Shown here: in pieces, positions 1 to 7,038 of the stretch
Position numbering within the stretch: the stretch's first letter is position 1
Layout: every line of letters begins with the position of its first letter
Source of the DNA: CAWEHT01 sp963808455
GTDB taxonomy: Bacteria > Chloroflexota > Anaerolineae > CG2-30-64-16
Assembly (NCBI GenBank): GCA_963808455.1
Contig: CAWEHT010000399.1
Span: forward strand, 1 to 13,907
Length of the DNA stretch: 13,907 bases
Reading direction: 5' to 3'
Translations under genes and position numbers: made by a program
The notes under the pieces: model-generated
The model's input: the letters and a program-made list of their open reading frames with translations, nothing else
What the model was told of the DNA's origin: nothing
The model's database searches: none

Positions 1-153
1 TGGGCTTCCCCGGCGCTGCCGGCGTTGAACACAGGCGTCCAGTGGACAGCGGAGGCAAGGGCAAGCGGGAAGAGGGACGTAGTCGTGACGAGGATGGCTG
101 CGGACCAAGCGGCACAAGTGGCGTCGGGACCAACGGTCGTGGTCCTCTCTCAC
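1..153 (-). CDS. possible secreted protein, N-terminal part, runs off left edge
   Basis: Not identified. On the minus strand a GTG at 153 opens an arginine-rich stretch (RWSRRHLCRLVR). After a one-base frame change near position 95 the sequence reads AILVTTTSLFPLALA followed by SAVHWTP, which looks like a Sec signal peptide with a basic n-region, a hydrophobic core and an A-x-A-like cleavage site. The hydrophobic frame stays open to the left edge. No good ribosome binding site is seen and the join requires a frameshift, so this is only a plausible reading. The opposite strand is also open here but has less convincing content. Confidence 0.27.
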   Translation of the reverse strand, partial: MREDHDRWSRRHLCRLVRSHPRHDYVPLPACPCLRCPLDACVQRRQRRGSP

Positions 154-189
154 GCCGCTGCCTGCTCAGGCGGTCAGCTGGTCCAGCTG

Positions 190-405
190 TCAGCGGCCGC
201 GCTGGTCCTGACGGCCGCACATCACCACCGTGGCGGTCGTGCCGGTCAACGCCGGCATCGAGGGATACTTGTTCTCACAGTTCGTGGGGTTGCTTGTGTT
301 GTCAATGTGGGACACGAGGTACTTGATCGGCTTGTCAGCTTCGAGCCTCGAGCACTTCTCGCAATCTCTGTTGCGCTTGGCCAGGTCCTGTTCGCCGCCC
401 GCCAC
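190..405 (-). CDS. small hypothetical protein, Cys- and Asn-rich, 71 aa
   Basis: Not recognised. The minus-strand frame from GTG 405 to TGA 190 uses mostly G/C-ending preferred codons (aag, ctg, gcc, gac, aac, ccg). The overlapping plus frames in the same stretch are T-ending or unusually TTG-rich, so the minus strand is the better coding candidate. The product is hydrophilic with cysteines in CEKC, NCENK and VMCGR contexts. The frame is also open upstream of the start, separated only by TGA-GAA, and continues downstream past the stop through another TGA. It could be a small gene in a tight phage- or plasmid-like array, or part of one longer reading frame interrupted by TGAs. Confidence 0.3.
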   Translation of the reverse strand: MAGGEQDLAKRNRDCEKCSRLEADKPIKYLVSHIDNTSNPTNCENKYPSMPALTGTTATVVMCGRQDQRGR

Positions 406-408
406 TTC

Positions 409-515
409 TCAGCTGCGGCTGATCCACTCCTCCAAGTCGGCGGCCGCAAGCGGGGCGCTCCAGTGGTAGCCCTGCCTGGGGTTGCCGCTGGCCGGCTTGG
501 CTCGGTTGGTCTTGC
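409..515 (-). CDS. C-terminal fragment of unknown protein, abutting the alaX junction
   Basis: Not recognised. The minus-strand frame ending in TGA at 411-409 reads through KTNRAKPASGNPRQGYHW and finishes with AADLEEWISRS. Codon choice is high-GC3 up to about 515. Further right the same frame is only the in-register antisense of the alaX coding strand. The fragment therefore appears to be cut off at about 515-520, exactly where recognisable alaX sequence starts. The next ORF begins 3 bases after this stop in the same frame. Function unknown. Confidence 0.28.
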
Positions 516-516
516 T

Positions 517-1629
517 CTTGACCGGTCGGCGTTTTATCCGACCAGTGGCGGGCAGCCGCATGACACGGGGACCTTAGGCCAAGCGCGTGTGCTCGACGTA
601 AGCCTGGAGGGTGGCGTGGTCTGGCATCTGCTCGAGGCAGGCTCGACCATCCCCTCTGGTGGTGGCGCGCTCACCGGCACGATCGATTGGCCCCGGCGTT
701 TCGACCACATGCAGCAGCACAGCGGCCAACATATCCTCTCGGCGGCTCTCGTCAAAGGATATTCCGCGCAGACGGTAGCTTTTCACATGGGCGAGGAATA
801 CTGTACTATCGATATCGATCGGACGACGCTGACTTCGGAGGACTTCGAGGCGGTGGAGGCCGCCGCGAACGAGGTTGTCGATCGGGCCCTCCCCGTGACG
901 GCCGCCTTCGTTAGCGATGCCGAGCTTCAGCGCCTGCCTTTACGGAAGCCGCCGGCCGTAGCAGGGGCGGTACGCATTGTCGAAGTGATGGGTTACGACT
1001 GGTCGCCCTGCGGCGGGACGCACGTTGCCAACAGCGCCCAGTGCGGATTGATCGAGATCACGTGGACCGAGCGGCGCGGCCCCGAAACAAGGGTCACCTT
1101 TCTGTGCGGGCAGCGCGCCCGCGCCGACTACAGGAGGCTGCGCCGCCTGGCTGCCGGCCTGGGCGCGCGCTTTACGAGTGGTCCAGGCGAATGGCTCGAG
1201 GCTATCGATCGTTTGACAGCCGAGGCCAAGGCCACCCGGAAAGACCTGGTGGCCCTGGAGATCGAGTGGGCTGACGCTCAGGCCGCGGCGCTGTGGGCCG
1301 CGGCCGTGCCGGTGGGCCCCTGGAAGGTGGTCTGCCAGGCCGTTAACCATCCAGTCGAGCGGGCCAAGCGCGTGGCCCAGTCCCTCAAAGCGCGCCCGGA
1401 GACTGTGGTCCTGCTGGGCGCGCGCGGCGAGAAGCCACAACTATTATTCGCGCGGGCCGACGATGTGGCTTTGGATGTCGGTGCTGTTCTGCGGGCCGCT
1501 ACGCTAGCGGTCGGTGGGCGAGGTGGCGGCCGGCCCGAATGGGCACAGGGCGGTGCCCCGGACGACAGCGCGCTCGGGCAAGCGTTGGCGTCGGCGCTGG
1601 CTGCCGTCAGAGGGCGCGCAGGTGAGTGA
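517..1629 (+). CDS. alaX: alanyl-tRNA editing protein (AlaX-like, DHHA1-containing), N-terminus missing
   Basis: A free-standing relative of the AlaRS editing domain, a family that hydrolyses Ser- or Gly-mischarged tRNA-Ala in the cytoplasm. The visible protein (about 370 residues) starts at the family motif DRSAFYPTSGGQP. It has the two zinc-ligand pairs HSGQH (about residue 68) and CGGTH (about residue 165), then a long helical linker. It ends with a glycine-rich DHHA1-type stretch, GGRGGGRPEWAQGG (about residue 333). The family normally has 30-40 residues before the first motif. Here the in-frame sequence upstream is low in GC3, shows no family resemblance and has no start with a Shine-Dalgarno, so the true 5' end looks lost at a junction near 515. 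The frame itself stays open back to position 25. The next gene starts 15 bases downstream, suggesting an operon. Confidence 0.8.
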   Translation, partial: LDRSAFYPTSGGQPHDTGTLGQARVLDVSLEGGVVWHLLEAGSTIPSGGGALTGTIDWPRRFDHMQQHSGQHILSAALVKGYSAQTVAFHMGEEYCTIDIDRTTLTSEDFEAVEAAANEVVDRALPVTAAFVSDAELQRLPLRKPPAVAGAVRIVEVMGYDWSPCGGTHVANSAQCGLIEITWTERRGPETRVTFLCGQRARADYRRLRRLAAGLGARFTSGPGEWLEAIDRLTAEAKATRKDLVALEIEWADAQAAALWAAAVPVGPWKVVCQAVNHPVERAKRVAQSLKARPETVVLLGARGEKPQLLFARADDVALDVGAVLRAATLAVGGRGGGRPEWAQGGAPDDSALGQALASALAAVRGRAGE

Positions 1630-1644
1630 GATCGGTGGGAAGGC

Positions 1645-2527
1645 ATGAAGGAAATATCCCCGGGGGTTTACGTGGAGACCGATCAACGCGGGGCGAACTA
1701 TGGTGGCATCGTGACCGCCGTCGGCACCCTGGTGATTGACACACCGATGGTGCCGAGCCGGGCGGAAACTTTCGCGATGAGCTCGGACGGGTCGCGAATG
1801 GCCTCCCATTTCTATACATCATCAATACGGACCACCACCGCGGCCATATTCTGGGCAACCAGTACTTCTTGCCCACACCGGTGGTCGCCCGGAACGCATG
1901 GAAGCACATGAAGGGTTATGGGGACAACTTCAAGCAGCGGGTGATCGATTCTTTCAAGCGAGAACCGGAAATCCAGGCGCAGTTTACGGACCTGCAAATC
2001 ATCGGGCCGAAGGTGACCTTTTCACACCGGCTGGACATCGTGCACGGCGGGAGAGATGTGAGGATCATCCGGGTTGGCGGGCATACGGCAGCGACCTCGG
2101 TGATCTGGTTGCCGGAGGAAAGGCTGCTTTCGTCGGCGACGCGGTGTGGGTAGATCAGCACCCGTATATGGCTCAAGCCAGCTCCAAGGAATGGCTGGAT
2201 GGCCTCACATTCATCCGCAAGCTGAAAGCCGATCGGATTGTGCCGGGCCGCGGGCCAATCTGCGGCCGTGAGGCGACCGAGCGCATGTCGGAGTATATTC
2301 GCCTGATGCGGAGCCGCGTGCGGATGTACTATCGCCAGAACAAGAGCAAACAAGAGACTGCGGCGATCCTGCTCAAGGAGGTCGCGGGCTGGTTTCCCAT
2401 CGCGCCGGCGCTCAAGTCGAAGACCGAGTCGCAGATCAAGCAAGGCATCGGCCGCATCTGGAATGAGATGGACAAGGCCGGCAAAGCGCGCGACAAGGCT
2501 GAAGCGGACGAAGAAGCGGATGAGTGA
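1645..2527 (+). CDS. metallo-beta-lactamase-fold protein with altered metal-site motifs, two frameshifts
   Basis: Restoring one base at each of two T runs (1770-1772 and 2128-2130) gives a 294-residue protein. It starts MKEISPGVYVETD and carries MBL-fold landmarks in order: an early GTLVIDTP strand, INTDHHRGH (about residue 60-68), VGGHTAATS (about 145), FVGDAVW (about 163) and PGRGP (about 203). A helical, charged C-terminal tail follows. The fold is clear, but the classical HxHxDH is replaced by DHHRGH and the usual PGHG by PGRG, so several expected ligands are absent. Substrate unknown; it could be a non-canonical hydrolase or a non-catalytic member. It lies 15 bases after alaX and 20 bases before the TPR gene, probably co-transcribed. 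The intact-gene reading assumes the two indels are errors. Confidence 0.75.
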
Positions 2528-2547
2528 GCCGCCCTCGGCGGGGCTGA

Positions 2548-3564
2548 ATGGCTAGGGCAATAGAGAGCGAGCAGATCACGGCAGCCGATCAGCTGCGGGC
2601 GTTGCTGGCCGATAGCGAGAAGCTGGTCACCGCCAGGCAAGGCTCGAGCGAAGGAGCCATGCGGCTGCTGGCAAACATGGATCGCATCGCCGCGCTGTTG
2701 GCGGAGCTGGACGACGCGGGGATGGACCTGCGGGCCGAGGCGGGCCGCTGGACAGCGCTCCAGGCCGCAGCCCACGAGCGGGCCGCGGCGATCGCCCGCC
2801 AGTTCGCCGGCGTGGGCGGGCTAGCGTCGGTGCCGCGGAGCGAGCGGCCGCGAACGGGCTGATCCCAGCCTCAGCATTGCCGGCGCGGCCGGCCGCAGCA
2901 GCCTGCTGGCTACGGGCGCCGGAGAGGCATGGTGGTGGTATCTCGATCTCGAGGCGCAGGCGAAGCGCCGCCGGCGCTTGCTGAGATCGGGCGCGTTGGC
3001 AATGGCAGCCGCCCTCATCGTGCTGGCCGCTGTGGCCGTCGTGCCAAGGCTGTTCCCGGTTAACCCCAGGGCTGCCGCGGCAGCCTCCGATCTGGCTGAC
3101 GGGCAACAGGCAATCGAGGAAAGCCACAACTACCAGGACGCATTGGCGGACTTCCAGGCGGCCACGGGACAGACTCCCAGCGACCCGGAGGCGTGGGCCT
3201 GGTTGGGCACGGTGCAACAGGAACTGGGCAACGCGGCTGCCGCAAAGGCGGCTTTCGACCGTTCGAGGGCCCTCTCGAGCAGCGAGACCGACTTTCTCCT
3301 GACACGATCCGCTGGCTACGTGCAGATGAACATGAACGGCCCTGCGCAGGCTGACCTGGCGGCCGTGCTCAAAACAGACCCGCAAAACGCTCGTGCCTAC
3401 CTCTACCTGGCCAACGTGGAGCAGAACGAAGGCCAGGTGCAAGCCGCCGAGGCCACTCTTGCGAAAGCTAGCGCGCGCTGGCCGAGGCTCAAAATCAGAC
3501 CGAACTGGCGGCCGTCGCTCGCTACCGTCTGGGCATGCTCATGCAGCTGCCACAAGCGCAATAG
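2548..3564 (+). CDS. single-pass membrane protein with TPR-like C-terminal domain, three frameshifts
   Basis: Read across three single missing bases (near 2830, 2880 and 3475) this becomes one 339-residue protein; the length is an exact codon multiple after correction. Residues 1-90 are helical and charged (MARAIESEQITAADQLRALL). A short Ala/Gly-rich stretch follows, then WWWYLDLEAQAKRRRRLL just before a hydrophobic segment (AMAAALIVLAAVAVVPRLF), which predicts one transmembrane helix with a cytoplasmic basic side. The C-terminal half holds helical repeats with TPR spacing (YQDALADFQAATGQ, PEAWAWLGTVQQELGN, ARAYLYLANVEQNEGQ) and ends LGMLMQLPQAQ. It is presumably an extracytoplasmic scaffold; partner unknown. 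An alternative is two genes, with the TPR protein starting around 2929-2999, but the continuous reading explains all frames. Confidence 0.6.
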
Positions 3565-3573
3565 GTTGTTCGC

Positions 3574-3588
3574 AGGAGGAATGACGTG
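3574..3588 (+). promoter_or_regulatory. Shine-Dalgarno deciding the GTG start of aspA
   Basis: AGGAGG at 3574-3579 lies 6 bases before the GTG at 3586, which opens the conserved N-terminus MANNAHRIEKDSLGE. An ATG at 3581 is nearer but is in another frame, so GTG is the start. Confidence 0.7.
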
Positions 3589-5008
3589 GCAAACAACGCG
3601 CATCGCATCGAGAAGGACTCGCTGGGCGAGATCGAAGTTCCCGCAGGGGCGCTTTTTGGGGCGCAGACCCAACGGGCAGTGTTGAACTTTCCGGTGAGCG
3701 GTATGCGACCGTATCCAGCCTTCGTCTGGGGCCTGGTGGTCATCAAACGGGCCGCCGCCGAGGTAAATCGCGATCTCGGGTTGCTTGACCCGGTGCTCGC
3801 CGGCGCCATTATTCAAGCTGCGGAAGAAGTGATTCAAGGGCAGCACGCGGACCAATTCGTCATCGACCCGTTCCAGGCCGGTGCAGGCACGAGCCATAAT
3901 ATGAACGCTAACGAGGTCCTCGCCAACCGGGCCAATCAAATTCTGGGTTACGCACTGGCGGACCCGAAGAGGCCGATCAACCCGAACGACCACGTGAACA
4001 TGTCGCAAAGTACCAACGATGTGATACCCACTGCCATCAGGCTGGGAGCATTGTGGCGCCTGGGTGAACTGGTAGGGGCCATCGAAGGGTTGGTAGGTGC
4101 GTTGGAGCGGAAAGCCGTCGAATTCGATGATGTGGTCAAATCGGGGCGCACGCATCTTCAGGATGCCGTGCCGATCCGCCTCGGGCAGGAGTTCGGAGGG
4201 TACGCTCGAGCGATCTCGGATGACCTGGAGCGTATCGAGGGTGCCGCCGACCGGCTGCGTCGCCTGGGCATCGGCGGAACGGCAGTGGGCACCGGGCTGA
4301 ACGCCCATCCTGCCTATCACGAGCGGATGATAGCGAGGCTCAGCGAGTTGACGGGGCAACCGCTCCGGTCCAGCGGGAATCTTTTCGAGTCGATGCAGAG
4401 CATGGCAGACCCGGCAGACTTCTCGGCGAGCCTGCGGACGCTGTGCATTGATCTGGTTCGCATAGCCAATGACTTCCGGCTTCTGAGCAGCGGGCCAGCG
4501 ACAGGGCTGGATGAGATTCGGCTGCCAGCCGTTCAGCCGGGCAGCAGCATCATGCCGGGGAAGGTCAATCCTGTGCTGGCGGAGATGCTGGACATGGCGT
4601 GCTTCCACGTGCAGGGTTGCGACCTGACCGTAGCGTTGGCCGCGGAGGCCGGCCAACTTGAACTGAATGTGATGATGCCGATCATCGCCCACAACCTGTT
4701 CGAGATGATGCACGTGCTGATCGGGGCCATCAATGCCTTCACCACGAAGTGCGTGGCCGGCATCACTGCCAACAGCGAAAAGGCCAACGGGTGGCTGGCG
4801 CGTAAACGCGATCCTGGTCACTGCCCTGAACCCGAAGATCGGCTATCTGGCCGGCGCAGCCGTAGCGAAGGAGGCCATGGCAACCGGCAGGACGATCAAA
4901 GAGATTGTGGTGGAGAAAGGCTTGCTCAGCTCCGCCGAGGTTGACGAGCTGTTGGATGCGCGTTCGTTGACACAAGGTGGCATCAAGGGAACCGGAGGCG
5001 GCGGCTGA
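3586..5008 (+). CDS. aspA: aspartate ammonia-lyase (fumarase/aspartase superfamily), one frameshift
   Basis: Reversible deamination of L-aspartate to fumarate and ammonium in the cytoplasm; the family acts as a tetramer. Landmarks in order: IEKDSLGEIEVP start, GAGTSHNMNANEV, NMSQSTNDV, GRTHLQDAVP (about residue 187), SSGPATGLDEI and the superfamily signature GSSIMPGKVNP (about residue 320). GTSxNMN, QSTND, SSGP and AAEAGQLELNV are aspartase-like, where class II fumarases have GTQSNMN and QSSND. Fumarase FumC remains the alternative. One extra A in the AAA at 4804-4806 shifts the frame. Removing it restores ARNAILVTALNPKIGY and the C-terminal EIVVEKGLLSSAEVDELLD, giving 473 residues, normal for the family. 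It is the last gene of the alaX-side run and is followed by a hairpin. Confidence 0.83.
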
Positions 5009-5024
5009 GGTCTTGAAAGAAAAC

Positions 5025-5069
5025 GGCCTCCCGTTTGCGCCGGCTGTGCCTGACGATAAGCGGGAGGCC
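5025..5069. terminator. hairpin between convergent aspA and purH, likely bidirectional terminator
   Basis: GGCCTCCCGTTT (5025-5036) pairs with AAGCGGGAGGCC (5058-5069), a 12-bp stem with one G-U pair and a 21-base loop. A-rich sequence lies to the left (GAAAGAAAA) and CTGTTT to the right. It sits in the 101-bp gap between two convergent genes, which fits termination from both sides, although the T tract on the plus strand is short. Confidence 0.55.
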
Positions 5070-5109
5070 CTGTTTGAGTACCGGGCAAGAGAGTGCTTAC
5101 CGGGCCTGA

Positions 5110-6699
5110 TCAATGTCTGAAATGGCGTTTGCCGGTGAAGATCATGGCCAGGCCCAGCCGATCTGCGGCCGCAACTACATCGGCGTCCCGGATCGAGCCG
5201 CCAGGCTGAATGACCGCCGTCACGCCCGCGGCGGCGGCCATCTCGATACCGTCGGCGAAGGGGAAGAAGGCGTCGGAGCCAAGGACTGCCCGTCGAGCAC
5301 GCTCACCTGCCTTGTAAGTGGCCATGTGCACGGCGTCCACACGGCTCATCTGGCCGGCGCCGGCGCCGACCAAAGCCAGGCCTTCCCGGTCTCCCGTCTC
5401 ACCGCCGAACGGCTGTACGAGACAGACAGCGTTGGACTTGAGGTGGCGGGCGACCTCCCATGCGAAGCCGGCGGCACGTTCCTCGACGCCGGTCGGATGC
5501 TTCCGCGTTACCACTCGCCACTCGGCCTTATCATCGGGGGCCAGGTCGGCCTGCTGGACCAAGAGTCCACCGTGGACAGTGCGTAACTCGCAGGCAGCTG
5601 CGCTCGCGTCCATGCCGCCCTTTTCAATTTCCAGCAAGCGGATGTTGGGCCGTTGAGCCAACCGGGCTAGCGCAGCGGCGTCGAACCCGGGCGCGATGAT
5701 GCATTCCAGAAAAAGCGTGCCGATGGCAGCGGCGAGGGATTCATCAAAAGTGCGATTGGCAGCCAAAATGCCACCATAGGCCGCTTCGGGGTCGCCGGCC
5801 AGCGCGTAAGGGTAGGCTTCGACGAGCGTCGGCGCGATCGCCAGACCGCAAGGGTTTGTGTGCTTCACTATGGCGATGGCAGGGTTGGGGAAACCACGTA
5901 CTGCCCGCCAGGCTGCGTCCAGATCCAACAGATTGTTATACGAAAGTGGCTTGCCATGCAGCAGTCGGCCGCCCAGTGGGCCTGCGACGCCAGGGCGATT
6001 GTAGAGCGCAGCACTTTGGTGCGGATTTTCCCCATAGCGCAATGGCTGTGCCAACCGGTAGTTGAAGCGTAGCTCCGGCGGAGAGTTCAGTGCTGTCTCG
6101 GGGCAGCCAGCGCCGGGAGAAGCGAAGCCCCGCGCGGCGAGGAAGTCCTCTATGGCCGCATCGTAAGCGGCTGTGTACCCAAAAGCCTTGTAGGCAAGCT
6201 GCTTGCGCGTTGCCAGCGAGACTGGGCCCGCCTGGAGCTCGGCCAGAAATGGCCCGTAATCCATAGGATCACAGAGCACTGCCACACGCGCGAAGTTCTT
6301 GGCTGCTGCCCGCAACAAGGCCACGCCTCCGATGTCGATCTGCTCTACAGCATCCTCAAGGGCCACGCCTTTCCTGGCAACAGTGGCAGCAAAGGGATAG
6401 AGGTTGCAAACCACGAGGTCAATCGGCGTCAAGCCGTGCGCTGCCAGGTCCGCCATGTGCTCAGGGCTGGCGGTGGCAAGGATCGAGGCATGTACTGCCG
6501 GGTGTAGAGTTTTCACCCGGCCGCCCAGCAGCTCCGGGAAGCCCGTCAACTCTGTCACTTCGGTGACCTGCAGGCCCGCGCGACGCAAGGTGGCTGCGGT
6601 ACCCCCGCTGGCCGTCAGCTCCCAGCCAATTGCCAACAAGCCGAGCGCAAAATCGACTAGGCTGCCCTTGTCGGAGACAGATAGGATTGCACGTGGCAT
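5110..6699 (-). CDS. purH: bifunctional AICAR transformylase/IMP cyclohydrolase PurH
   Basis: Catalyses the last two steps of de novo IMP synthesis: formylation of AICAR with 10-formyl-THF, then cyclisation to IMP. The 529-residue length is typical and the frame is intact, unusual in this window. The N-terminal MGS-like cyclohydrolase domain shows LSVSDKGSLVDFA, TASGGTAATLRRAG, GGRVKTLHPAVHASIL and CNLYPF. The AICARFT domain shows LRYGENPHQSAALY, the catalytic KHTNPCG motif, SNAVCLVQ, GAGAGQMSRVDAV and SDAFFPFADGIE. It ends with MIFTGKRHFRH. The ATG at 6699 has AGGAGG (6712-6707 on the minus strand) 7 bases upstream. It is monocistronic here and convergent with aspA; no other pur gene is in the window. 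Confidence 0.97.
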   Translation of the reverse strand: MPRAILSVSDKGSLVDFALGLLAIGWELTASGGTAATLRRAGLQVTEVTELTGFPELLGGRVKTLHPAVHASILATASPEHMADLAAHGLTPIDLVVCNLYPFAATVARKGVALEDAVEQIDIGGVALLRAAAKNFARVAVLCDPMDYGPFLAELQAGPVSLATRKQLAYKAFGYTAAYDAAIEDFLAARGFASPGAGCPETALNSPPELRFNYRLAQPLRYGENPHQSAALYNRPGVAGPLGGRLLHGKPLSYNNLLDLDAAWRAVRGFPNPAIAIVKHTNPCGLAIAPTLVEAYPYALAGDPEAAYGGILAANRTFDESLAAAIGTLFLECIIAPGFDAAALARLAQRPNIRLLEIEKGGMDASAAACELRTVHGGLLVQQADLAPDDKAEWRVVTRKHPTGVEERAAGFAWEVARHLKSNAVCLVQPFGGETGDREGLALVGAGAGQMSRVDAVHMATYKAGERARRAVLGSDAFFPFADGIEMAAAAGVTAVIQPGGSIRDADVVAAADRLGLAMIFTGKRHFRH

Positions 6700-6703
6700 T
6701 ATT

Positions 6704-6712
6704 CCCCCTCCT
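6704..6712 (-). promoter_or_regulatory. ribosome binding site of purH
   Basis: On the minus strand AGGAGGGGG precedes the purH ATG by 4 bases, with the core AGGAGG 7 bases from the start. It supports this start over any in the overlapping upstream frame. Confidence 0.7.
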
Positions 6713-6867
6713 GCCTATCGTACTGCGGTGTTGGGAATTCGGCAAACGGTCTGGCGAGACCGCGTTCGACTGCGACGATGACTTCCGGACTGGCGACGTT
6801 GCTGCCCACAGGGCTGTCTAGATGCCGATCCCCAACTCGCCCGCGATGATCAACTTTGTGTAACTTA

Positions 6868-6898
6868 AGTATATCTAGAACCCGCGGCCCAAAGTCAA
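6868..6898 (-). promoter_or_regulatory. candidate sigma70-type promoter for purH
   Basis: On the minus strand TTGACT (6898-6893) and TATACT (6873-6868) match the -35 and -10 consensus at 5 of 6 positions each. The spacing is 19 bp, or 18 if the -35 is taken as TGACTT; this is slightly long. It would give a leader of about 160 nt before purH. An ACTTAAGT palindrome (6863-6870) overlaps the -10 and could be an operator. No purine or ZTP riboswitch was recognised in the leader. Confidence 0.4.
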
Positions 6899-6928
6899 CA
6901 GAGATTATCAAGGGGATTTTGCGCCGGG

Positions 6929-6957
6929 TTGACAACCGCGCCGAAGACGCCTAGACT
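6929..6957 (+). promoter_or_regulatory. sigma70-type promoter for the MFS gene
   Basis: TTGACA (6929-6934) is a perfect -35 box. It is followed after exactly 17 bp by TAGACT (6952-6957), a 4-of-6 match to TATAAT. Transcription would start near 6964, about 75 nt before the ATG at 7039. It diverges from the candidate purH promoter about 30 bp away. Confidence 0.55.
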
Positions 6958-7038
6958 GGCGCGATAGGGGCCACGCTTTGAAGACTGTTGTGGTCAGCCC
7001 CGCCACACTGACCGCGGCGTGTACGCGCCCGAAGGGGG

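Larger units (their letters stand above)
6713..7038. other. divergent intergenic region between purH and the MFS gene
   Basis: About 340 bp counted from the purH start. It contains the two divergent promoter candidates and an AT-rich core (6855-6880) with the ACTTAAGT palindrome. A 78-codon minus-strand frame (6935-6699) overlaps the purH ribosome binding site and start and looks fortuitous. No RNA gene was recognised. Confidence 0.5.

Noticed and set aside
25..516. Reading alaX as a 534-residue protein starting at 25
   Set aside because: Codon third positions upstream of about 517 are T-rich and unlike the rest of the gene, no family similarity is visible there, and the minus strand looks more coding-like.
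2627..3442. 271-codon minus-strand frame
   Set aside because: It is antisense to the TPR protein, low-complexity and Arg/Ser/Pro-rich, with no recognisable domain.
3403..4821. 472-codon open frame on the minus strand
   Set aside because: It is antisense to aspA, whose conserved motifs are unmistakable. His/Gln/Arg-rich composition without any family motif marks it as a high-GC shadow frame.
3586..5008. Calling this gene fumarase C
   Set aside because: The superfamily signature fits both, but GTSxNMN, QSTND, RLLSSGP and AAEAGQLELNV follow the aspartase pattern rather than the FumC pattern; fumarase is kept only as an alternative.
6699..6935. 78-codon minus-strand frame ahead of purH
   Set aside because: It spans the promoter candidate and purH ribosome binding site, ends inside the purH start region and has no recognisable motif or Shine-Dalgarno. 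Judged fortuitous.
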